A stretch of DNA of 64,000 bases from Methyloversatilis universalis (GTDB lineage Bacteria > Pseudomonadota > Gammaproteobacteria > Methylococcales > Methylococcaceae): positions 1 to 64,000 of the forward strand of contig DYIL01000003.1 in NCBI GenBank assembly GCA_020723665.1, given 5' to 3'. The position numbers and the translations under genes were made by a program. The notes beneath the pieces were generated by a model. The model had not been told where the DNA came from. It did no database searches and worked only from the letters and a program-made list of their open reading frames with translations. Positions 25,414 to 32,448 of the stretch are shown piece by piece. Each line of letters begins with the position of its first letter. Position 1 is the stretch's first letter.

Positions 25414-26193
25414 ATGAAACCCTCGCCTCCCGTCGTCCTGTGCCTGTCGGGACACGATCCCACCGGCGGAGCCGGCATTCAGGCCGATATCGAAACCGTC
25501 TCCCGACTCGGCTGCCACCCCTCGTCGGTCATAACCGCGCTGACCGTTCAGGATACGCTTAACGTCCGCGAAGTCTTGCCGCAGCACGCCGAGGCGTTTC
25601 TGGAACAGGCGCTGACGGTGCTTCGGGATATGCCTCCCGCCGCCATCAAGATCGGGCTGCTCGGAAGCGTCGAGATCGCGCATGCGGTACATGAGCTGCT
25701 CGAATCCGCTGTCGGCTTGCCGGTCGTCCTGGACCCGATCCTGGCGGCGGGAGGCGGAGCGAATCTCGCGAACGAGATGCTGATCGAGGCGTTGAGGCGG
25801 AAGTTGATTCCACGAGCCACCGTGCTGACACCGAATTCGCCCGAGGCCAGAAAATTGGCCGGGATGGAGGATTTGGACGATTGCGGCCGCGCGCTGCTCG
25901 CGTTCGGCTGCCCGAACGTACTGCTGACCGGAGCCCACGAGAACGATGGCGACGTCGTCAACCACCTGTACCGCGCTTCCGGCGTGAAAACCTACCGTTG
26001 GCCGCGCTTGCCGGGAAGCTATCACGGCTCAGGCTGTACCCTGGCATCCGCCGTCGCCGCGCTCTTGGCCGGCGGCCGGGACATCGAACGCGCCGTGTCG
26101 GAGGCTCAGGATTTCACTTGGCAAGCCCTGAACAACGGGTTTCGGCTGGGCGGCGGCCAGAGACTTCCCAACAGGCTTTATTCCGTCCGATAA
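25414..26193 (+). CDS. thiD: Hydroxymethylpyrimidine/phosphomethylpyrimidine kinase
   Basis: 259 residues. The ribokinase-fold signatures of ThiD are present: SGHDPTGGAGIQADIET at the N-terminus, KIGLLGS, VVLDPILAAGGGANL, TPNSPEARKLAG and the anion-hole/catalytic segment SYHGSGCTLASAVAALLA. It phosphorylates HMP and HMP-P for thiamine biosynthesis. It stands alone, divergent from ndk and convergent with the BON gene. No TPP riboswitch was recognised upstream. Confidence 0.93.
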   Translation: MKPSPPVVLCLSGHDPTGGAGIQADIETVSRLGCHPSSVITALTVQDTLNVREVLPQHAEAFLEQALTVLRDMPPAAIKIGLLGSVEIAHAVHELLESAVGLPVVLDPILAAGGGANLANEMLIEALRRKLIPRATVLTPNSPEARKLAGMEDLDDCGRALLAFGCPNVLLTGAHENDGDVVNHLYRASGVKTYRWPRLPGSYHGSGCTLASAVAALLAGGRDIERAVSEAQDFTWQALNNGFRLGGGQRLPNRLYSVR

Positions 26194-26223
26194 GGCAATC
26201 GGTTCGCCTCGAGCAAACCACGG

Positions 26224-26982
26224 TCATCCAGCGACCTGAATCCGGTCCACCACGTCGTGGACGCCGGGAACGTACCAGGCGTCGAGAACCGCCATGCGCC
26301 TCTCTTCTTCGCTGGGGAGATAGCCTTCCAGCGTCACCGCCCCCTGCTCCGCCGTGATATAGAGCTGCGACTCATGAACCAGAGGGTCTTTTTCCAGCGC
26401 CAAGAGCACGGCGTCGACCAGTTCCCCGTCGGTTTCCTGCTCGGGCGGCACCACATGCAGCAAGTTGACCACCAATTCGCAGCCCGCCGTCCACCACGCG
26501 AGCACCTCGGCTAAGCGGCGGTGGGATAGGCTGAGCACGGTGCCCGACAAGGTGACGGTTCCATCTTTCACCTCGATCTCGATGCGCTGCTCGCCCCAAT
26601 CGCCTTCGCTGCGATTGGGCCACTCGCTGCGGCCCACCCGAATCGTCTCGAGCCGATCTCCCTCGCGTACATACAGGCCGCATTCCATGAAAACCGGCTC
26701 CTGCTGCAGCAGATTGACGAGCTCCTCGCGCAAGCCGCCTTCCCTCTCGGACGGGGGAACGGCGATGCGCAGCCGGTCCACGACCGGCAACTTGTCCGCG
26801 TGGCGATACGCGGTCGCGTGGGCAATCCGTTTTGCCGCGATATCGCCGACTTTGCCCTCCAAGACGATGGCGCCGTCTTCGATATCGACCCGGATCGGAT
26901 ACTCGTGCAGATTGATCCGGGTGTCGTGTTCCAGATCGGCCAATATGGCCTTGATTCGATCATCGTGCGGATTGGTCGGCAT
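26224..26982 (-). CDS. Three-BON-domain protein
   Basis: 252 residues with no signal peptide, so probably cytoplasmic. Three BON-like units are seen: about 5-75 (RIKAILADLEHDTRINLHEYPIRVDIEDGAIVLEGKVGD), about 80-170 (with IEIEVKDGTVTLSGTVLSLSHRRLAEVLAWW), and about 185-250 (ELVDAVLLALEKDPLVHESQLYITAEQGAVTLEGYLPS). BON domains bind phospholipid or act in osmotic stress proteins such as OsmY, which are exported; this one is not. Neighbours are an HPF/cold-shock fusion and a zinc-ribbon protein, suggesting a general stress role. Function is otherwise unknown. Confidence 0.8.
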   Translation of the reverse strand: MPTNPHDDRIKAILADLEHDTRINLHEYPIRVDIEDGAIVLEGKVGDIAAKRIAHATAYRHADKLPVVDRLRIAVPPSEREGGLREELVNLLQQEPVFMECGLYVREGDRLETIRVGRSEWPNRSEGDWGEQRIEIEVKDGTVTLSGTVLSLSHRRLAEVLAWWTAGCELVVNLLHVVPPEQETDGELVDAVLLALEKDPLVHESQLYITAEQGAVTLEGYLPSEEERRMAVLDAWYVPGVHDVVDRIQVAG

Positions 26983-27044
26983 ATCGCCCTCCTCAAACAG
27001 AGACGCGCAGGCGTCTGTTCAGTCAAACATATGCGGCCTTTCGG

Positions 27045-27611
27045 CTAACCTACGACATGGTGTTTCCCCTCGACGGTCACCGAACTCGCCTGAGGGCCCT
27101 CGTCGCCCATTTCTTCGACGAAGCGGACGGTATCGCCGATGCCCAGCTTGTCGAAATCGCCCTGCACCACGCTATTCCTGTGGAAATAAATCAGGCGCCC
27201 GTCCGGTGTCTCGATCATTCCATAATCGCCTTCCGGATTGATTTGAGCGATAGTCCCATGGGGCGTCACCTCATGGCGCTTCACGTCCTGCCGAACGCGC
27301 CGGGCGTAATCCTCCAATTGCCGGCGCGCCGCATCGAAGGCATCGCGTATCGCCACGTAAGCATCCTCGTGCGCGTGATCTTTTCCCGGATCACGGCTGA
27401 CCACCAATTCATCGCCCGGAACCGTGATGTCGATTCTGACATGGTAGGTATTACCCCGCCGGTGGTGGCGATGAAGCGCCTCGACCATGACCCGGCAGGA
27501 TATGATGTGTTCGAAAAACTGATCCAGTTTCTCGGCGCGGTCACGAACGGCTTTTTCCATCGCTTCGGACGGGTCCATATTCCGAAAAGAAATCTGTAAC
27601 GGCAGTTGCAT
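27045..27611 (-). CDS. Ribosome hibernation-factor (HPF/RaiA)-like protein fused to a cold-shock domain
   Basis: 188 residues from ATG 27611 (MQLPLQISFRNMDPSEAME); a start 15 bp upstream is also possible. Residues 1-115 match the HPF/S30AE fold: ISFRNMDPSEAMEKAVRDRAEKLDQFFEHIISCRVMVE and later HAHEDAYVAIRDAFDAARRQLEDY. Residues about 120-188 are a cold-shock domain (HGTIAQINPEGDYGMIETPDGRLIYFHRNSVV) with the RNA-binding aromatic pattern partly changed: GYGFI is replaced by DYGMI. The likely job is ribosome or RNA protection in stress. Neighbours are the BON and BCAM0308-like genes. Confidence 0.87.
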   Translation of the reverse strand: MQLPLQISFRNMDPSEAMEKAVRDRAEKLDQFFEHIISCRVMVEALHRHHRRGNTYHVRIDITVPGDELVVSRDPGKDHAHEDAYVAIRDAFDAARRQLEDYARRVRQDVKRHEVTPHGTIAQINPEGDYGMIETPDGRLIYFHRNSVVQGDFDKLGIGDTVRFVEEMGDEGPQASSVTVEGKHHVVG

Positions 27612-27758
27612 GCTCTCGCTCCTCAATCCGATCCATACCCGTAGTTATCCATACATTCAGCGGAAAAGCACGACGTGAGAGCCCGTACTTTTGTGCTTCC
27701 ACAAAGCCGTCCGGGAATCCCGCCGGGCGCTCCCGCCGCACGCCAAGCGCGACTCCTA

Positions 27759-28253
27759 TTACCGCGACCAATACACCCGCAGAAGATATTCCTCCTCCTG
27801 ATAGGAAAAATCGAGGTCGCCTTTATACGCGTGCTGAACCGCCTGCCCCGCCGACCTCGCCAACTGGGGATCGGTGAACGTGATCAGCATGCCGCCGTCC
27901 TGCTCGTCGACGGCCATGATGCGCTTCAAAGGGTGTTGGGCCTTTTCTCGTTCTTCAATATTGCGAACCAGATTCAGAATCTCGTCTTTGTGCGCAGCGA
28001 AAAACTCGCCCGTCAAGGTGAGAAAGCCGGCCGGACATTTGTCGCGGACACGGTGGCAGGCAGGGCACGGCGCTTGGTTCGCTCCGGCGGGCGCCGCCGA
28101 CCATTGCCACCGGCCGTCGTGGTACACCGCACGGCATTCCGGACACACCGTGGGCTCGGGCAATTTTTCCCGTATCTTATAGGGATCGTGCTCACGCTCG
28201 CGGAGCAAACGGTCCTGCCGATCTTGGTGGAATAGATTAGGGGGTTGTGTCAT
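27759..28253 (-). CDS. BCAM0308-like zinc-ribbon protein
   Basis: 164 residues. Two CxxC pairs, CPEC and CPAC (positions about 37-40 and 63-66), form a zinc ribbon as in BCAM0308-family proteins, which resemble the N-terminal part of archaeal NMD3. The C-terminal half (KRIMAVDEQDGGMLITFTDPQLARSAGQAVQHAYKGDLDFSY) is a compact alpha/beta domain. Family function is unknown. It is grouped with HPF-CSD and BON genes on the same strand, a set I would expect to be stress-induced. Divergent from nadE. Confidence 0.75.
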   Translation of the reverse strand: MTQPPNLFHQDRQDRLLREREHDPYKIREKLPEPTVCPECRAVYHDGRWQWSAAPAGANQAPCPACHRVRDKCPAGFLTLTGEFFAAHKDEILNLVRNIEEREKAQHPLKRIMAVDEQDGGMLITFTDPQLARSAGQAVQHAYKGDLDFSYQEEEYLLRVYWSR

Positions 28254-28384
28254 GACAAAATCTCCTTTCCAGAGTCGAATCGCGAGTCTCGTGTTTCGAG
28301 CGCGAACCGGGATGAATCGTTTTCACTCGTTCCCGCGCCGATTTCAGGCGAAAATAGACGCACTCTATTAGACACCCGAATGCC

Positions 28385-30007
28385 ATGACCGTGAACCTCC
28401 GTATCGCTATCGCTCAACTCGATTTTCTCGTTGGCGACCTCCGGGGCAATGCCGCCCGCATTCTTAAGGCCGCCCGCGAGGCCCGCGACCGGCTTCGGGC
28501 TCATGCCGTCGTTTTTCCTGAACTGGCCTTGACGGGCTATCCGCCGGAAGACCTCATCCTGCGCGGCGACTTCATGGCTCAGGCCGAGCGTATCCTCGAT
28601 GACATAGCCGGTCAGGTGCACGGCATCGACGTGATCGTAGGTTATCCGGAACACCGAACCGGCATGCCTTACAACAGCGCCGCAGTGCTGCGGGACGGCA
28701 AGATTCACGCAATCTACCGCAAGCATGCCTTGCCCAATTACGGCGTGTTCGACGAGAAGCGCTATTTTCTGCCCGGCTCGGAACCCTGCGTATTCGACTT
28801 GCGAGGCGTACCGGTCGGCATCACCATCTGCGAGGACCTTTGGCTGCCCGGTGCCGTGGAGCAAGCCGCGGAAGCGGGGGCCAAGCTGGTTCTTAATATC
28901 AACGCCTCGCCCTATCACGCCAATAAGATCAAGGAGCGGGAAGCGGTAGTCCGCGAGCGCATCGCGGTGACCGGCGTGCCCCTGGTTTACGTCAATTTGG
29001 TAGGCGGGCAGGATGAACTGGTCTTCGACGGTGCGTCGTTCGTGACGAACCGGGGAGGTACCGTGACTTTCCGCGCGCCGGAGTTCGAGGAAGCATTGCT
29101 GCCTGTCGACTTCGTTTGCGGCGACACGGTAGAACCGGTCGCAGGCGACCTCGCCCAACCCCTGCCGGAAATCGCAAGCATTTACAAGGCTCTGGTCACC
29201 GGCATCCGCGACTACGTCGGCAAGAACCGTTTCCAGGGCGCTGTGCTCGGCCTGTCCGGCGGCATCGACTCGGCCCTGACACTGGTTCTCGCGACCGATG
29301 CCCTGGGGGTCGATCAGGTCGAATGCGTGTTGATGCCTTCCCGCTATACGGCGACCATGAGTATCGAGGATGCCCGTCTCGAAGCCGAGACCTTGGGCTG
29401 CCGCTATCACGTCATTCCCATAGAGCCGGCCTTCGACGCCTTTCTCGCCATGCTCGAGGAAAGCTTTGCCGGAATGCCCCCCGACACCACCGAGGAAAAC
29501 ATTCAAGCGCGTTGCCGGGGCATCATTCTCATGGCGTTTTCCAACAAGAAGCGGAAAATCCTCCTGACCACCGGCAACAAGAGCGAAATGAGCGTCGGCT
29601 ACGCCACCCTGTACGGCGACATGGCGGGCGGATTCGCACCGCTGAAGGATGTCCCGAAGCTCTTGGTCTATCGTTTGGCGGAATACCGCAACAGCCTTTC
29701 GCCAGTCATTCCGCCGCGGGTGTTCGAGCGTGCGCCCTCCGCCGAACTCAGGCCCAACCAGAAAGACGAAGATTCGTTGCCGCCCTATTCGATATTGGAC
29801 CCGATTCTCGAAATGTACGTGGAGCAGGATAAATCGGTGGAAGACATCGTCGCCGCCGGATTTCCCGAGCGCGAGGTCATACGCGTGGCGCAAATGGTGG
29901 ATCGCAACGAGTACAAACGCCGCCAGGCCCCGCCCGGCGTCAAGATCACACGCCGCGCTTTCGGCCGCGATCGGCGGTATCCGATCACCTGCGGATACGG
30001 ACGCTAG
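28385..30007 (+). CDS. nadE: Glutamine-dependent NAD+ synthetase
   Basis: 540 residues, the two-domain form. The N-terminal nitrilase-like glutaminase has its triad: E46 in FPELALTGYPPED, Lys near 114 in RKHALPNYGVFDEKRYF, and Cys near 148 in ITICEDLW. The C-terminal synthetase has the PP-loop LGLSGGIDSAL near 290, TTGNKSEMSVGYATLYGDMAGGFAPLKDVPK and the terminal RRAFGRDRRYPIT. It amidates nicotinic acid adenine dinucleotide using glutamine. Stand-alone, divergent from the zinc-ribbon gene. Confidence 0.96.
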   Translation: MTVNLRIAIAQLDFLVGDLRGNAARILKAAREARDRLRAHAVVFPELALTGYPPEDLILRGDFMAQAERILDDIAGQVHGIDVIVGYPEHRTGMPYNSAAVLRDGKIHAIYRKHALPNYGVFDEKRYFLPGSEPCVFDLRGVPVGITICEDLWLPGAVEQAAEAGAKLVLNINASPYHANKIKEREAVVRERIAVTGVPLVYVNLVGGQDELVFDGASFVTNRGGTVTFRAPEFEEALLPVDFVCGDTVEPVAGDLAQPLPEIASIYKALVTGIRDYVGKNRFQGAVLGLSGGIDSALTLVLATDALGVDQVECVLMPSRYTATMSIEDARLEAETLGCRYHVIPIEPAFDAFLAMLEESFAGMPPDTTEENIQARCRGIILMAFSNKKRKILLTTGNKSEMSVGYATLYGDMAGGFAPLKDVPKLLVYRLAEYRNSLSPVIPPRVFERAPSAELRPNQKDEDSLPPYSILDPILEMYVEQDKSVEDIVAAGFPEREVIRVAQMVDRNEYKRRQAPPGVKITRRAFGRDRRYPITCGYGR

Positions 30008-30804
30008 CGCAGCGATCGGACAAAGATAGAATCGAGTTGGGAAGGCTTTGGCTGTGGAAAGGCAAAAAAAGAAGGCAGAACAAAGTGCTTGGGGGGGATG
30101 GGGGGTGTCCTGCCTTCTGGGGAAGTCTTCAAACGGGCGATCATCCCAAGCCCGTTTGCGTTTACACGCTCTAACGCTCGTTACGTTCTTGTAAGCCGAC
30201 TCCGCAGCAACCGACTTACATCAAACGTCATAACCAGCACTCTCCTATCATCCGCGCTAACCTGAGCGCTTCGCGCCGCCACGATCGCCGTTCTTTGTCG
30301 ACGGCGAAAAAAAGAAACATCCCTATTTCAAGTTTGCATCCCATCAGGGCCGAATCCCTTCGGCCCACGAGCATCACCGTTCCGTGACCGACATTCCAGT
30401 CGGATTCGGACTATTCCGATTCCTTTCGGAATGTTCCGCACCACTCCCGATTCCAGCCGAACATCCTGCTCCGTCGAGACGGCCCTGTCCCGAGCGACCT
30501 CCCGAAATCCTTTCGCAAGATCCAAGGTCCTAGCGGAAATTTCCGTTTCCGACCCGGTGCCTTCGCGAACTTCGAGTGTCGGCGTCGATCACTTCCGGGT
30601 AGTGCTTATTAAATCGCGAGTCATCTTCGACGAGAATACGGACGAATTCGTACGTCTTTTTGCACATATCGGGAATCGATGCGCTGGCGACGAACCGCGG
30701 AGCTTCCCCTTCAGAATTTCCTTGCGGCATTCCGATCTGCGCCGCTGCCAAGGTCGATACACGCCCCGGCCGCGGCGCAGTTCAAACGAGCCGGCCACTT
30801 CGGG
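30008..30804. other. 797-bp spacer with two hairpins; no gene seen
   Basis: Downstream of nadE and beyond the 3' end of the minus-strand PEP-CTERM gene. It contains the terminator-like hairpin at 30064-30118 and a second perfect stem, CAAACGGGC/GCCCGTTTG, at 30130-30158. The part from 30200 to 30800 shows only short frames with no recognisable protein and may be decayed sequence. Confidence 0.5.
30064..30118 (-). terminator. Terminator with a C-rich loop
   Basis: On the minus strand AGAAGGCAG (30118-30110) pairs with CTGCCTTCT (30078-30070) and is followed by T residues. The 31-nt loop contains runs of 6 and 7 C (G runs on the plus strand). It could end the PEP-CTERM transcript about 690 bp downstream of that gene. 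Confidence 0.6.
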
Positions 30805-31512
30805 TTACACCCGAGCGCTTCCCGAGCGGCGGCGAGCGATCATGATCAGGCCGAACAAAGCCGATCCCAACAACCAAACCGAAGCCGGCAACGGAATCGG
30901 CGCGACATCGACTCTTAAACCGCCGAAGTCTTTCTCGATCCAGGCAAAGCCGTTTTCCGGCGCATAAGCCGCGAGAATATCCTTGACCGTCAGCTCGATT
31001 TCGACCTCACTTCCTCCTATATCCTGGTTGACGGTCAAGGCCCACGGACCACCGTTGGCCCCGTCGTTCGTTCCCAGAGCGGAAAACGTTTCGGCCCCGG
31101 TATCGCCTATGGCCTCATGCGTCTTCGCATCCGCGACGCTCAGCGATGACAAAGCCGATACCCATGATCCGTCACCGGTTACTTGATAGACCCCATTTTG
31201 ATTCCAGCTCACGCCGGTGATCATCTGATTCGGCGCGGCCGTGGCCCTGAGCGTGAAACCGGTGATTTCGGTGTCGACCTGGCCGCTCCCGGCGGATAAC
31301 GCATCGAACGCCAGCGGTCGCGGGCTGAAGTTAAGGCTCACGCCCGTGTCGTCCGAAACCACCTCCGGCCCGCCAAGGGCGCCCGGATCGCCATCCACAA
31401 GGGTAAAGTCCACTAGGTCGCCGGACCAGGACGTCTGCGCGTGGACCGGTGTCCATGCCAATCCCAGCGACAGCACGGCAACTGGCGGAATGAATGTCTT
31501 TAGCGTGAACAT
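30805..31512 (-). CDS. PEP-CTERM/VPLPA-CTERM sorted exported protein
   Basis: 235 residues. The signal peptide MFTLKTFIPPVAVLSLGLAWTPVHA is cleaved after about residue 25. The mature part is acidic and strand-rich (about 30-200). The C-terminus is a sorting tripartite signal: PLPAS motif (APIPLPASVWLLGSALFGLIMIARRR), TM helix and arginine cluster. Such proteins are handled by an exosortase and usually belong to extracellular matrix; no exosortase gene is in the window. The body domain is not recognised. The upstream region contains hairpins and no obvious promoter. Confidence 0.85.
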   Translation of the reverse strand: MFTLKTFIPPVAVLSLGLAWTPVHAQTSWSGDLVDFTLVDGDPGALGGPEVVSDDTGVSLNFSPRPLAFDALSAGSGQVDTEITGFTLRATAAPNQMITGVSWNQNGVYQVTGDGSWVSALSSLSVADAKTHEAIGDTGAETFSALGTNDGANGGPWALTVNQDIGGSEVEIELTVKDILAAYAPENGFAWIEKDFGGLRVDVAPIPLPASVWLLGSALFGLIMIARRRSGSARV

Positions 31513-31949
31513 ATTGTGCCTCCAACACTTTGTTTCCCCTGAACGTCACCCGATCTCCGCAGGCCCGCGGCAACGTTCCCGTTACGCCTTCGCCCGCAAA
31601 CCGGACGACAGCCATTTTCCCTTGGCGGCTCTGGATATCCCGTGCCCGCCACGATGGGCACCGATCGCCTGCCATGACCGGCGCGGGGACTTGCCGCTCG
31701 AGTCAAGAAGGCTCGAGTTCAGAAGGCTATCGACATCGTCGCCCTACCCTTCCTCTGCCGAGAGCGAAAGAAATCGCATCGGCGGCCGCTCGTCCCAGAG
31801 CAGCCGGGTCACTGACACAGCCGGTAAACCCGACTGTGCTCCCATTAACCCGGCCCATAACTATCGGCCGGGTTGATCCGGGGCAGGGATGCCCCGGCGC
31901 GGCAACAAGCCGCGTGAGCCGAGGCCTAAGCGTTGCCGGCCCGATTAAT

Positions 31950-31994
31950 GAAAAACCGGGCTCTCCCGCACGAGCGAAGAGAACCCGGTTTTTC
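31950..31994. terminator. Bidirectional terminator-like hairpin
   Basis: GAAAAACCGGG (31950-31960) pairs perfectly with CCCGGTTTTTC (31984-31994), with A/T-rich arm ends on both strands. It could terminate transcripts from either side. Confidence 0.65.
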
Positions 31995-32267
31995 AGGATA
32001 AGGACTCACCAACGCTGCGTTTCCCGGTCGAAACCACCGCCGTAGACGGAAACGGATTCGACCGTACGAGAAATTCGTGACGCCCTGCCTCTGCTTGCCG
32101 GCATCCGTGTCCGGGAAAACCATGTTTCGGAACAGTCCCACTGACGTTCATGACGGACCGGTAAGCATCCAAGCAAGCGAATCCGGAAAGCTATATTTAA
32201 ACGCCTCTACGCCTTCTCCGGAAATACGAGGAAACTCGTAAGTATTTCGTCACCGGTCTGTCACACG

Positions 32268-32414
32268 AGCACATCGAAAAACTTCGAGGTGCTCTAACGG
32301 GCAGGGATGCCCCGTCGTTTTCAGCCACGTAAGGGCTTGAAAACGTAAGCCGAGCCGAAACCGCGCTCGGGCTTGGCGACGAGAAAAACCGCCGGGAAAA
32401 CGGTTTTTCGAGGT
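32268..32414 (-). repeat. Structured dispersed repeat, copy 2 (inverted)
   Basis: The same block order as 14972-15113, read on the minus strand: ACCTCGAAAAACCG, CGGTTTTTCTCGTCGCCA, GCGCGGTTT, ACGTTTTCAAGCCCTTACGTG, ACGGGGCATCCCTG, then a GAGCAC...GTGCTC hairpin. It lies just after the 3' end of the hybrid histidine kinase gene. Confidence 0.6.
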
Positions 32415-32448
32415 CCCCTATCGTCAAAATCACGGCGGACTGCCCAGC

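Larger units (their letters stand above)
31513..32448. other. 936-bp spacer rich in hairpins; no gene seen
   Basis: Lies upstream of the PEP-CTERM gene and downstream of the hybrid kinase. It holds a GGGGCA-ggga-TGCCCC palindrome near 31881, a GC-rich stem GCGGC/GCCGC just after it, the strong hairpin at 31950-31994 and the structured repeat at 32268-32414. Short frames across it give no recognisable protein. Confidence 0.5.

Noticed and set aside
28250-29893. 547-codon minus-strand frame over nadE
   Set aside because: Antisense to a gene with complete catalytic motifs, and no recognisable domain in the frame.
31870-31995. c-di-GMP (GEMM) riboswitch
   Set aside because: Some GEMM-like words occur (GGCCTAA, CGGGTT) but the order and tetraloop/receptor parts of the consensus do not fit on either strand.
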